Assembly (NCBI RefSeq): GCF_041435495.1
Contig: NZ_CP108644.1
Span: 2,232,001 to 2,296,000, forward strand
Source of the DNA: Streptomyces sp. NBC_01116
GTDB taxonomy: Bacteria; Actinomycetota; Actinomycetes; Streptomycetales; Streptomycetaceae
Reading direction: 5' to 3'
DNA: 64,000 bases
Translations under genes and position numbers: made by a program
Notes under the pieces: generated by a model
Database searches by the model: none
What the model saw: only the letters and a program-made list of their open reading frames with translations
Told to the model about the DNA's origin: nothing
In this document: positions 33,817-41,714 of the stretch, piece after piece
Position numbering within the stretch: position 1 is the first letter of the stretch
Layout: the number at the start of each line of letters is the position of its first letter

Positions 33817-34296
33817 ATGCGCATACGCACCGCTGCGCCGATCGCCCTGGCCGCCGCCACCGCACTGGCCGGCTCGCTCCTCGCCACGGCGGCGCCGGCC
33901 TCGGCGGCACGCCACCAGGGCGGACTGCACTTCGGGGTCGTGCAGTACGACGGTCCCGGCAAGGACAACCGGACCACGAAGTCGCTGAACGCCGAGTGGG
34001 TGGACATCCACAACAACAGCAAGAAGAAGGTCCAGCTCAAGGGCTTCACGGTGAAGGACAGGACCGGCTACACCTACACCTTCGGCAGCTACACGATCGG
34101 CGCGGGCAAGACGGTCAAGCTCCGCACCGGCAAGGGCAAGAACGTCGCGGGCACCGTGCACTGGAACCGGGGCTCGTACGTCTGGAACAACACCGGCGAC
34201 AAGGCCCGGCTGATCAAGCCGAACGGGAAGCTCCAGGACTCCTGCTCCTGGAAGAAGTCCACCCAGGCGAACAAGGGCGTCAAGAACTGCCACTGA
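33817..34296 (+). CDS. Secreted lamin-tail-domain-like protein
   Basis: The 159-residue protein has a signal peptide (MRIRTAAPIALAAATALAGS, cleavage near APASA at about residue 28). The mature part looks like a lamin tail domain (LTD), an Ig-like beta fold: LHFGVVQYDGPGKDNRTTKSLNAEWVDIHNNSKKKVQLKGFTVKD, then YTFGSYTIGAGKTVKLRTGKG and WNRGSYVWNNTGDKARLIKPNG. One pair of Cys near the end (SCSW...KNCH) could form a disulphide. LTD proteins of Streptomyces are common secreted proteins of unclear binding partner. The ATG at 33817 has AGAAGGA upstream. The sequence before it to 33690 is AT-rich for this genome and probably holds the promoter. A 17-bp hairpin follows. Confidence 0.85.
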   Translation: MRIRTAAPIALAAATALAGSLLATAAPASAARHQGGLHFGVVQYDGPGKDNRTTKSLNAEWVDIHNNSKKKVQLKGFTVKDRTGYTYTFGSYTIGAGKTVKLRTGKGKNVAGTVHWNRGSYVWNNTGDKARLIKPNGKLQDSCSWKKSTQANKGVKNCH

Positions 34297-34304
34297 CACG
34301 CCCC

Positions 34305-34347
34305 GGGAGGGCCGGTCGCGGAACGGGGGGCCGCGACCGGCCCTCCC
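34305..34347. terminator. Perfect 17-bp hairpin terminator after the LTD-like gene
   Basis: GGGAGGGCCGGTCGCGG (34305-34321) pairs perfectly with CCGCGACCGGCCCTCCC (34331-34347) around a 9-base loop, 8 bases past the stop. This is the strongest terminator in the window. Confidence 0.9.
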
Positions 34348-34429
34348 GCGCGCAGCCAGCGCCGCGGCGCCGTACCGCCGTAGCCCCGCAGCGGGAATGC
34401 CGGGGTCGGCGGCACGGTTGGACCCCTGC

Positions 34430-35296
34430 ATGACGCCCGAACCCGCACCCGCACCCGCACCCGCAGTCCTGCGCTACACCGCCTTCTCCGCCGACCCCGC
34501 GGGCGGTAACCCCGCCGGCGTCGTCCTGGACGCCTCCGGAATGGACGAGGAGGCGATGCTCGCCGTCGCCGCGGATCTGGGCTACAGCGAGTCGGCGTTC
34601 CTGACGGAGCGGACCGGCGAAGGCGCTTACACGATCCGCTACTTCAGCCCGAAGGCCGAGGTGCCCTTCTGCGGCCACGCCACGGTCGCCACGGCGCTCG
34701 CCCTGGCCGAACGGGACGGGCCGGGCGAGCTGGAGTTCGCCACGGCCGCGGGCCCGGTGCCGGTGAGCGTCGTACGGGAGGGCGGCGAACTCCGCGCCAC
34801 CCTCACCAGCGTGGCCCCGCGCGTCGAGGAGACCGCCGCCGCCGACCTGGCGGAGGCGCTGGCGGCCCTGGACTGGGCTGCCGCCGATCTCGACCCGGCC
34901 CTGCCGCCCCGGGTCGCCTACGCGGGCGCCCGGCACCTGGTGCTGGCCGCCGCCACCCGGGAGCGGCTGGCGGACCTGGACTACGACTTCGCGCGCCTCG
35001 AAGCGCTGATGCACCGGCTCGACCTGACCACGCTGCAACTGGTGTGGCGCGAGGGGCCCGAGGTCTTCCACGTCCGGGACCCGTTCCCGGTGGGCGGGGT
35101 CGTCGAGGACCCGGCGACGGGCGCCGCGGCGGCGGCCTTCGGAGCGTACGCCCGGGAGCTGGGGCTCGTACCGGACGCGGCCGTGCTGACGCTGCACCAG
35201 GGCGCGGACCTGGGGCGCCCCGGCACGCTCACCGTCGAGCTGCGCGCGGGCGACGCCCGGGTCCGGGTCAGCGGGACGGGCGCCCGGATCCGCTGA
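34430..35296 (+). CDS. PhzF family protein
   Basis: The 288-residue protein is a full-length PhzF-family member with the epimerase-like fold: YTAFSADPAGGNPAGVVLDA near the start, DLGYSESAFLTERTGEGAYTIRYFSPKAEVPFCGHATVATA, containing the S-E-S catalytic Glu and the GHAT motif, and a C-terminal VEDPATGAAAAAFGAYARELG. An Ala-Pro repeat (PEPAPAPAPA) precedes the fold. It is the second PhzF in the window and only moderately like the one at 13210. Phenazine genes are absent, so the reaction is unknown. The start is the ATG at 34430. Confidence 0.85.
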   Translation: MTPEPAPAPAPAVLRYTAFSADPAGGNPAGVVLDASGMDEEAMLAVAADLGYSESAFLTERTGEGAYTIRYFSPKAEVPFCGHATVATALALAERDGPGELEFATAAGPVPVSVVREGGELRATLTSVAPRVEETAAADLAEALAALDWAAADLDPALPPRVAYAGARHLVLAAATRERLADLDYDFARLEALMHRLDLTTLQLVWREGPEVFHVRDPFPVGGVVEDPATGAAAAAFGAYARELGLVPDAAVLTLHQGADLGRPGTLTVELRAGDARVRVSGTGARIR

Positions 35297-35330
35297 ACCG
35301 CCATCCGGGCCACGGGCGGACAGGTGACGT

Positions 35331-36353
35331 TCAGCCGGTGGCGTCCTTGGCCGGGGAGACGTGGGCGTACCAGCGCTCCGTCTCCTCCGGGTCGAGCGGG
35401 CGCTCCAGCAGGGCGTCGCCGCGCATACCGGGGAAGAAGCGGCCCGCGGGCCAGGACCGCTGGTAGGACGGCTCGTCCAGGACCAGCAGCCGGACGCCGT
35501 CGACGACGGGGATGTCGGCGGGAGCGCCCTCGTTCCAGATGAGTCCGCCGTCCGGGGCCACCAGGTCGAAGGAGCCCACGGTGTCCACCTGACCGGGGGT
35601 CTCCCGGCAGACGGCCGCCTCCTGCGGCGACGGCGCACGGCCCTCCACATGGCCGCCGCCGATGAGCGCGTCGGCGAGCAGGGTGTGCAGCTGGAAGTTG
35701 TCCCCGATGCCCGAGAGCCGCAGGAGGTAGCCGGTGCCGCTCGCCCGGTGGAGGGCGACGAGCGGTTCGTCGTCCAGCACGAGGAGGGCGTAGGCGAGGG
35801 ACTTCAACTCCGTGCCGGAGGCCCGCTCCACCGCGCCGAGCAGCCGCAGCGCCTCGCCCCGGAAGGCGGTCGTCCGCCGCACGCCGGGGTGGTTCAGCAT
35901 CGCGACCGCGGCCATCTCCCACTGGGGAAGGGTCCACCAGCCGATGGCCGCGTCGGAGCCCACCCGTTCCACCGGCTCCGGGCCCGGCTCGCCGCCGTCC
36001 GGAACGGGAAACGCGCCGCCCCCGGTCGCGGCCCACACCTCGCAGAACACCAGGGCCTGCTCCAGGGCCCACCGCAGCCCGGCCAGCACACCCGGCGCAC
36101 AGCGCTCGGCGTCCGCACCGCGCTCGACGCAGGCCCCGACGAGCACGGCGACGACGGCACGGGGGCCGGGCGGTACCTGCTCCAGCACGGCGGCGAGCCG
36201 GGGCCCGCCGTCGAGCAGCTCCATCTCCCCGGCCCGCCCGAAGGTCTCCTGCAACCGGACGAACGCCTTACCGGAGCGCTTGGCGTCCTGGGCGGTCACC
36301 GCTGCCTCGAAGTCGGCGACGGCTCCCCCGAACCCGGCTTTACCGAATATCAT
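35331..36353 (-). CDS. Conserved soluble protein of unknown function (340 aa)
   Basis: The 340-residue protein has no signal peptide or membrane segment. The N-terminal half is alpha-helical and rich in Ala, Glu and Leu (from MIFGKAGFGGAVADFEAAV). The second half appears mixed, with LKSLAYALLVLDDEPLVALHRASGTGYLLRLSGIGDNFQLHTLLAD and VDTVGSFDLVAPDGGLIWNEG. I recognise no family. The codon use and GC are like its neighbours, so it is not obviously foreign. A palindromic element (36399-36575) lies directly upstream, next to the TetR gene. Confidence 0.65.
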   Translation of the reverse strand: MIFGKAGFGGAVADFEAAVTAQDAKRSGKAFVRLQETFGRAGEMELLDGGPRLAAVLEQVPPGPRAVVAVLVGACVERGADAERCAPGVLAGLRWALEQALVFCEVWAATGGGAFPVPDGGEPGPEPVERVGSDAAIGWWTLPQWEMAAVAMLNHPGVRRTTAFRGEALRLLGAVERASGTELKSLAYALLVLDDEPLVALHRASGTGYLLRLSGIGDNFQLHTLLADALIGGGHVEGRAPSPQEAAVCRETPGQVDTVGSFDLVAPDGGLIWNEGAPADIPVVDGVRLLVLDEPSYQRSWPAGRFFPGMRGDALLERPLDPEETERWYAHVSPAKDATG

Positions 36354-36398
36354 TCCAGCACTTTATCGACGCGCCGTCGGGCACCACGAAGCCGGTCG

Positions 36399-36575
36399 CC
36401 GCCCAAGGGGTGTCCCGCGATTCCCGGTGGATCGGCGCGCGGCCTCAGATGCGGTGCATCGCACGGCGGAGGGACGTCCGCAAACTGGACTTATGCGGAC
36501 GTCCCGACAACGCGGCGCGGTGCCGTAGCTGCCGTCGCGCGCCCGCCGGGAATCGCGGGACACCCCTTGGGGCCT
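36399..36575. repeat. Palindromic element with 26-bp terminal inverted repeats and an inner 12-bp inverted repeat
   Basis: CCCAAGGGGTGTCCCGCGAT plus TCCCGG (left, about 36400-36425) is matched exactly in reverse complement at the right end (about 36549-36574). Inside, GGGACGTCCGCA and TGCGGACGTCCC form a second perfect inverted repeat around 11 bases (about 36473-36507). There is no open reading frame of note. The structure resembles a MITE-type non-autonomous element or a long structured RNA. No clear target-site duplication is visible. Confidence 0.7.
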
Positions 36576-36584
36576 CGCACGCCC

Positions 36585-37223
36585 TCACCGCACGTACACC
36601 CCGCCCCGCGCGGCGGCGACCGCGGCGGCGGCGGCCCGGTCAGCCGCCCCCTCGTCCAGCGGCGCCCCGCTGGCCAGCAGCCGGTAGTACAGGGGCGCCG
36701 ACACCGCGGCGATCACCTCGCCCGGGTCCGTGCCCGCGGGGAGTTCGCCGCGGTCGACCGCCGCCTCGACACAGCCGGACCACTCCCCGATCCGCACCGC
36801 GTAGAAGCGGTGCAGGGCCTCGGCGGTCCGCGGATCGCAGGTGGCGGCGGCGATGACGGCCGCGAAGAGGGCGCCCTGCCGGGGATCGGTCAGCGTGCGG
36901 ACGACGAGGCGGGCGTTGGCCCGGAGGTCCTCGGCCAGCGACCCGGTGTCCGCGCGCGGCAGCGACTGCTCCGCCATGTCCGAGAGCAGATCGGCCACCA
37001 GCCCGGCGGGCGCGGACCAGCGCCGGTAGACGGTCGTCTTGCCGACCTCGGCCCGCCGGGCGACGTCGGCCAGGTCGAGCCCGTCGAAGCCGTGCTCGAC
37101 CAGCGCGTCCCCGGCGGCGCGCAGCACCGCCTCCCGCACCCGGGCGGTACGACCGCCGGGGCGCACGGTGCCGGGCTCCCCACCGTCGGCGTCGACGACG
37201 CCTTCAGAGCCTTCAGAAGTCAT
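36585..37223 (-). CDS. TetR-family regulator of the divergent MFS exporter
   Basis: The 212-residue repressor has a helix-turn-helix at about residues 30-70 (LDLADVARRAEVGKTTVYRRW) and a TetR C-terminal domain. It starts at the ATG at 37223 and is transcribed away from the exporter at 37330, with 106 bases between. TTAACGG/CCGTTAA repeats in that gap are the probable binding sites, so it likely represses the exporter and itself until a drug-like ligand binds. This TetR plus MFS layout is common in Streptomyces. Confidence 0.9.
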   Translation of the reverse strand: MTSEGSEGVVDADGGEPGTVRPGGRTARVREAVLRAAGDALVEHGFDGLDLADVARRAEVGKTTVYRRWSAPAGLVADLLSDMAEQSLPRADTGSLAEDLRANARLVVRTLTDPRQGALFAAVIAAATCDPRTAEALHRFYAVRIGEWSGCVEAAVDRGELPAGTDPGEVIAAVSAPLYYRLLASGAPLDEGAADRAAAAAVAAARGGVYVR

Positions 37224-37275
37224 AACGGGTCTCCAGTTCCATTAACGGCAGCCCTCCTGCTACGGTGACACCCAT

Positions 37276-37301
37276 CTTAACGGAACCACAGACCCGTTAA
37301 G
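37276..37301. promoter_or_regulatory. TetR operator between regulator and MFS exporter
   Basis: CTTAACGG (37276-37283) and CCGTTAAG (37294-37301) are perfect 8-base inverted repeats with a 10-base spacer. Additional direct half-sites TTAACGG (37242-37248) and TAACGG (37223-37228) lie nearer the regulator start. The position between divergent starts makes it the likely operator for both genes. Confidence 0.75.
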
Positions 37302-37329
37302 CCGTTCCGCGCTCAGGAAGGCGCCTGCC

Positions 37330-38805
37330 ATGTCCCGTACCGCACCCGCACCCTCCCCCACGCCCGCACCCACCGGACCGACCGCCGCCCCGCGCCCCGC
37401 CGGCCCCCGCATGACGAGACGCCAGAAACTGGTGCTGGCACTGCTGCTCGGCTCCCAGTTCATGATCGCGGTGGACTTCTCGATCCTGAACGTGGCACTG
37501 CCCGTCGTCGGGGAAGGGCTCGGCTTCTCCCTCTCCCACCTCCAGTGGATCGCCACGTCCTTCGCGCTCGCCGCCGCCGGATTCACCCTGCTCCTCGGAC
37601 GCGTCGCCGACCTCGTCGGCCGCAAGAACCTGTTCATCGGCGGCATGGCCGTCCTCGGCCTCTCCTCCGCGCTCGGCGGCCTCGCCACCTCGCCCGAGGT
37701 CCTCCTCACCGCCCGCGTGCTCCAGGGCCTGGCCACCGCGGCCGTCACCCCGGCCGGACTCGCGCTGCTGACCACCGCGTTCAGGGAGGGGCCGCTGCGG
37801 GAACGGGCGCTGGGGCTCAACGGCGCCCTGATGTCCGCCGGATTCACCGCCGGGGCGATCCTCGGCGGCCTCCTGACGGACCTGCTCTCCTGGCGCTGGG
37901 CCTTCTTCATCAACGTACCGGTCGCGACCCTGGTCGTGATCCTGGCCCCGTCCGTGATCGCCGACTCCCGGCCGGAGCGGCGGCCCCGGCTGGACGTGCC
38001 CGGCGCGGTCACCGTCACCGGCGGGCTGCTGCTGCTCGTCCTCGGTCTCACCCAGGCCGGCGAGACCGGCTGGACCGCCCCCACCACGCTGGCCTCCCTG
38101 GCCGCCGGCGCCGCCCTCCTGATCGCGTTCGTCCGGATCGAGCAGCGGGCCGCCGCACCGCTCGTCCCGATGCACATCCTGAAGCGGCGGAGCGTCGTCT
38201 GGGGCAACGCCGCCGGGCTGATCGCCTTCGTCACCGAGACCTCGCTGGTGTTCCTGCTCACCCTGTACCTCCAGGAGGTCCTCGGTTACTCCGCGCTGGC
38301 CACCGGCCTCGCGTTCGGCGTGCTGGGCGTCGGCACGGTCGTCGGCGGGATGCTCGGCGGCCGGGCGGTGGGCCGGTTCGGCAACCGGCGCGCCATCGTG
38401 CTGGGCGGGGCCGTCCAGGCCGCCGCCACGCTCTCCCTCGTCGCGCTCGGCGCGTCCGGCTCCTGGATCTGGCTCCTGCTGGCGGCCACCTTCGTCGGCG
38501 GTGTGGGCAACATGCTGATGATCGTCGGCTTCATGGTCACGGCCACCTCGGGCCTGCCCGACGAGGAGCAGGGGCGGGCCACCGGACTGGCGACGATGAC
38601 CCAGCAGGTCGGCATCGCCCTCGGCATCCCGGTGATGAGCGCGATCGTCACCGCCCGGACAGGGGCCGCGACGGGGCCGGGAGCCGTGCTGTCCGGCGTC
38701 TCCACCGCCATCCTCGTGAACTCCGCCCTGGTCCTGGTCGGCGCCCTGCTCGCCGGGTACTTCCTGACCGGGAGGAACCGGACGGCGGCAGCGGCTGAGG
38801 AGTGA
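37330..38805 (+). CDS. MFS drug exporter, DHA2 (EmrB/QacA) family
   Basis: The 491-residue exporter has a Pro-rich, disordered N-terminus of about 30 residues and about 14 membrane segments. Motifs are VDFSILNVALP in helix 1, LLGRVADLVGRKNLFIGG (motif A), SAGFTAGAILGGLLTDLLSWRWAFFINVP (motif C and following) and GLATMTQQVGIALG. It begins at the ATG at 37330 with AGGAAGG upstream. The divergent TetR and shared operator show that it is inducible by a ligand, probably its substrate. Confidence 0.92.
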   Translation: MSRTAPAPSPTPAPTGPTAAPRPAGPRMTRRQKLVLALLLGSQFMIAVDFSILNVALPVVGEGLGFSLSHLQWIATSFALAAAGFTLLLGRVADLVGRKNLFIGGMAVLGLSSALGGLATSPEVLLTARVLQGLATAAVTPAGLALLTTAFREGPLRERALGLNGALMSAGFTAGAILGGLLTDLLSWRWAFFINVPVATLVVILAPSVIADSRPERRPRLDVPGAVTVTGGLLLLVLGLTQAGETGWTAPTTLASLAAGAALLIAFVRIEQRAAAPLVPMHILKRRSVVWGNAAGLIAFVTETSLVFLLTLYLQEVLGYSALATGLAFGVLGVGTVVGGMLGGRAVGRFGNRRAIVLGGAVQAAATLSLVALGASGSWIWLLLAATFVGGVGNMLMIVGFMVTATSGLPDEEQGRATGLATMTQQVGIALGIPVMSAIVTARTGAATGPGAVLSGVSTAILVNSALVLVGALLAGYFLTGRNRTAAAAEE

Positions 38806-38908
38806 GCCGGGCACGGGGCGGCTCACCGGCCCCCGGGGCCGGGACCGGACCGCCCCCGGGGCCAGGGCTCCGGGGGCGGAACAGCGTCGACAGCGGGAGG
38901 ATACGGAC

Positions 38909-39496
38909 ATGCCCGAGCCCGAGCCGCTGACCGTTCCGAGCATGTCCGCGGGACCGGACTTCGTCCTGCGCCCCTGGGAGATGAGCGACCTCCCGCTGAT
39001 CCGCGAGGCCTCGCTCGACCCGTACATCCCGCTCATCACCACGATCCCGTCCCGCTACTCGGACGCGGCCGGCGAGGCGTTCGTGCGCGGGCAGTGGGAG
39101 CGCGCGGCCACCGGCGCCGGATACCCGTTCACCATCGTCCGCTCCCGGGACCGGCGCCCGGTCGGCGCGATCGGGCTCTGGCTCCGCGACCTGCCCGAGG
39201 GCCGCGCCACGCTCGGCTACTGGCTCACCGGCCCCGCACGCGGCCAGGGCGTCGCCCGCGCCGCACTGCGTACGGTGACGGGGTGGGCCCTGCGCGACCT
39301 CGGCGTCCAGCGCCTCCAGCTCTTCGTCGAACCGTGGAACACCGCATCCGCCCGGACCGCCGAGGACGTCGGCTTCCGGCGGGAGGGGCTGCTGCGCGGC
39401 TGGCAGCAGGTGGGAGACCGGCGGCGGGACATGAGCGTGTACGCCCTGCTGAACACCGACGGGCCCGTGGATGGCCGGGCGGTAACCGCACACTGA
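38909..39496 (+). CDS. GNAT family acetyltransferase (RimJ/RimL-like)
   Basis: The 195-residue protein has the GNAT fold of the RimJ/RimL type, which acetylates N-terminal amines of proteins or small molecules with acetyl-CoA. Visible motifs are FVLRPWEMSDLPLIREAS at the start, RPVGAIGLWLRD, the acetyl-CoA pyrophosphate loop TGPARGQGVARAALRTV and LQLFVEPWNTASARTAEDVGFRREGLLRG. The ATG at 38909 has GGGAGG about 9 bases upstream. Its target is not deducible. Confidence 0.88.
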   Translation: MPEPEPLTVPSMSAGPDFVLRPWEMSDLPLIREASLDPYIPLITTIPSRYSDAAGEAFVRGQWERAATGAGYPFTIVRSRDRRPVGAIGLWLRDLPEGRATLGYWLTGPARGQGVARAALRTVTGWALRDLGVQRLQLFVEPWNTASARTAEDVGFRREGLLRGWQQVGDRRRDMSVYALLNTDGPVDGRAVTAH

Positions 39497-39571
39497 ACAC
39501 CGAGGCGTTACGATCGCGGGCACCGCAGCCGACCAGCAGCCGCACGGCAGCCGAGCCCAGGAGTACCGAAC

Positions 39572-40474
39572 TTGTCCGCACCACGCATCGGCGTATCCAT
39601 CGTGACCATGGGGGACCGCCCGCAGGCGGTCGAGGCGCTGCTGGCGTCGGTCGCCATGCAGGACGTCCGGCCCACCCGGCTCGTGATCATCGGCAACGGG
39701 ACGGCGCTCCCGGACTTCACCGCGTTCCCCGGCCTGGAGGACCTCGACGGCGGGGTGACCGCCATCGAGCTGCCGGAGAACCTCGGCTGCCCGGGCGGAC
39801 GGAACGAAGGACTGCGCAGGCTCGCCGAGATCGGCGACGTGGACGTGGTGATCGAGCTGGACGACGACGGGCTGCTGGTCGACAAGGACGTCTTCCGCCG
39901 GGTACGGGACCACTTCGCCGCCGACGACCGGCTCGGCATCGTCGGCTTCCGGATCGCCGACGAGCACGGCGAGACACAGCGCCGCCACGTGCCCCGGCTG
40001 CGCGCCGGCGACCCGATGCGCGGCGGCGAGGTCACCGCCTTCCTCGGCGGCGGCCACGCGTTCTCCATGAAGATGCTGGCCGAGACCGGCCTGTGGCCGG
40101 CGGAGTTCTTCTTCACCCACGAGGAGACGGACCTCGCCTGGCGTGCGCTCGACGCGGGCTGGAAGGTGCTGTACGAGCCCGAGCTGCTGCTCCAGCACCC
40201 GAAGACATCCCCGGCCCGGCACGCGGTCTACTACCGGATGACGGCCCGCAACCGCGTCTGGCTGGCCCGCCGCAACCTGCCCCTCCCCCTGGTCCCCGCC
40301 TACCTCGGCACCTGGACCCTGCTCACCCTCGCCCGCACCCGCGACCCGAAGGGCCTGCGCGCCTGGGCGGGCGGCTTCGCCGAAGGCGTCCGGACCCCGT
40401 GCGGCGAGCGGCGCCCGATGCGCTGGTCCACGGTGTGGCAGATGACCCGGCTGGGCCGGCCGCCGGTCATCTGA
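39572..40474 (+). CDS. Glycosyltransferase family 2
   Basis: The 300-residue GT-A fold enzyme begins RIGVSIVTMGDRPQAVEALLASV and has the nucleotide-sugar metal-binding acidic motif VVIELDDDGLL near residue 90. GGGHAFSMKM follows, then the acceptor-site EFFFTHEETDLAWRALDAGW. A C-terminal hydrophobic and basic part may touch the membrane. It resembles transferases that add sugars to cell-surface polymers. The start is a TTG at 39572 with AGGAG about 9 bases upstream. Donor and acceptor are unknown and no capsule or teichoic acid gene is adjacent. Confidence 0.87.
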   Translation: MSAPRIGVSIVTMGDRPQAVEALLASVAMQDVRPTRLVIIGNGTALPDFTAFPGLEDLDGGVTAIELPENLGCPGGRNEGLRRLAEIGDVDVVIELDDDGLLVDKDVFRRVRDHFAADDRLGIVGFRIADEHGETQRRHVPRLRAGDPMRGGEVTAFLGGGHAFSMKMLAETGLWPAEFFFTHEETDLAWRALDAGWKVLYEPELLLQHPKTSPARHAVYYRMTARNRVWLARRNLPLPLVPAYLGTWTLLTLARTRDPKGLRAWAGGFAEGVRTPCGERRPMRWSTVWQMTRLGRPPVI

Positions 40475-40493
40475 CCCGCCACCGCCCGGGGCC

Positions 40494-41024
40494 TCAACGG
40501 TCTCCGGGGGCCTCAGCGGTCCCCGGGACCCAGCGGTAGAGCACGTCCGGCTCGTTCTCCTCGTTGCGGGCGCCGTCGTCGAACGCGACGGCGGTGAAGC
40601 CGTGCCGCTCGTAGAAGGCGCGGGCGTCGGCGTTGCGCTGGAACACGTACAGCTCCAGGGCCCCCTTCGCCGCGCCGCGCACCTCCGCCAGCAGCCTGCT
40701 CCCGATCCCCCGCCGCAGCACGTCGGGCCGCAGGTAGAGGTGGTCCAGCTCGTCGTCCCCGGCGAGCACGGCGAACCCGAGCAGCTCCCCGCTCCCGCCC
40801 GCCTCCTCGGCCACCCACACCCCGGTGCTGGTGGGCAGCACGACATGGGTGATCCACGCGAGGGTGTCCGCGTCGCTGTGGACCCGGGGCAGATACGGCA
40901 TGGCGGCGGCCCGGGAGGCGAGGAAGACCCGGGTGACGGCTTCGGCGTCCTGCGCCGTGGCCGGGCGCAGCCGTACGCCCCGCTGCTCCGCCGGACCGGC
41001 TCCGGTGCTCTGCGTAACGCTCAT
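40494..41024 (-). CDS. GNAT family acetyltransferase
   Basis: The 176-residue protein has typical GNAT features: VRLRPATAQDAEAVTRVFLASR, the LDHLYLRPDVLRRGIGSRLLAEV acetyl-CoA loop (Q/RxxGxG/A) and ALELYVFQRNADARAFYERHGFTAV. It is not closely related to the GNAT at 38909. The start is the ATG at 41024. It is convergent with the glycosyltransferase, 20 bases apart. Confidence 0.88.
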   Translation of the reverse strand: MSVTQSTGAGPAEQRGVRLRPATAQDAEAVTRVFLASRAAAMPYLPRVHSDADTLAWITHVVLPTSTGVWVAEEAGGSGELLGFAVLAGDDELDHLYLRPDVLRRGIGSRLLAEVRGAAKGALELYVFQRNADARAFYERHGFTAVAFDDGARNEENEPDVLYRWVPGTAEAPGDR

Positions 41025-41184
41025 CGGCCTGTCTACCCGCTTCCCCGTCGGCTCGGCGCCGGACGGTCCCGGCCGGCGCCCGGTCAGCGGTGATCAGAAC
41101 ACACCGGGAGTCTTCCGCGCAGGTGGAATAACGCGCGGCCTCCGCGAGCGTGCCGGGGTGCGCGGCGGCCGGGGCCGGGTGAAG

Positions 41185-41604
41185 CGGCAGACGAGTCGGG
41201 CTGTACGCCGGGTTCTGTCTCCCGGTCGCCTCGCGGCGGCCGGGGAGACGGCCATCCATCTAGGGCCGGCATTGCTGCCGGCCTCGTGCGGTCTACCCGT
41301 GAACTCGGGCGAGCAGCCCTCGAACGTTCACGCAGGGCCGTCCCATTTCTGGGGCGCCCCCTCTTGACCTTGCTCCGGGTGGGGTTTACCTAGCCGCCTG
41401 AGTCACCTCAGGCGCTGGTGGTCTCTTACACCACCGTTTCACCCTTACCCGGGACCGAGGTCCCGGGCGGTCTGTTCTCTGTGGCACTGTCCCGCGGGTC
41501 ACCCCGGGTGGCCGTTAGCCACCACCCTGCCCTGTGGAGCCCGGACGTTCCTCGGGAGAACCCCGAAGGATCCTCACGCGGCCGTCCGCCCGGCTCGTCT
41601 GCCG
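41185..41604 (-). ncRNA. rnpB: RNase P RNA, bacterial class A
   Basis: This is the catalytic RNA of ribonuclease P, which trims the 5' leader of precursor tRNAs. Read on the minus strand, the ends CGGCAGACGAG and CTCGTCTGCCG pair as helix P1. The conserved 5' core includes GAGGAACGTCCGGGCTCC, GGTGGCTAACGGCCACC (P3/P4 region) and ACAGTGCCACAGAGAACAGACCGCC; the 3' end includes GACAGAACCCGGCGTACAGC. The length of about 420 nt is right for actinobacteria. The exact ends are estimated from P1 and may be off by a few bases. Confidence 0.95.
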
Positions 41605-41677
41605 TGCCTCACATACTAGCCGGGCCGCGCATACGGGAGGTAACCCCGGGTCGGGTGGAGGCGCCCGGTGGCGGTGC

Positions 41678-41708
41678 TTGACCTTGTCGCGGCGTCAACG
41701 TTTCTACT
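41678..41708 (+). promoter_or_regulatory. MerR-type promoter with 19-bp spacer
   Basis: A -35 box TTGACC (41678-41683) is followed after 19 bases by a -10-like TCTACT (41703-41708). The inverted repeat TTGAC...GTCAA (41678-41682 and 41694-41698) fills the spacer. An over-long spacer with a palindrome is the hallmark of promoters activated by MerR proteins through DNA distortion. The MerR start at 41715 is where transcription would begin, so the message may be leaderless. Confidence 0.65.
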
Positions 41709-41714
41709 GGCCGC

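Noticed and set aside
34430..35296. Phenazine biosynthesis gene
   Set aside because: PhzF-family proteins are widespread and no other phz gene is present, so only the family can be named.
36399..36575. Insertion sequence
   Set aside because: There is no transposase frame and no clear target-site duplication, so at most it is a non-autonomous element.
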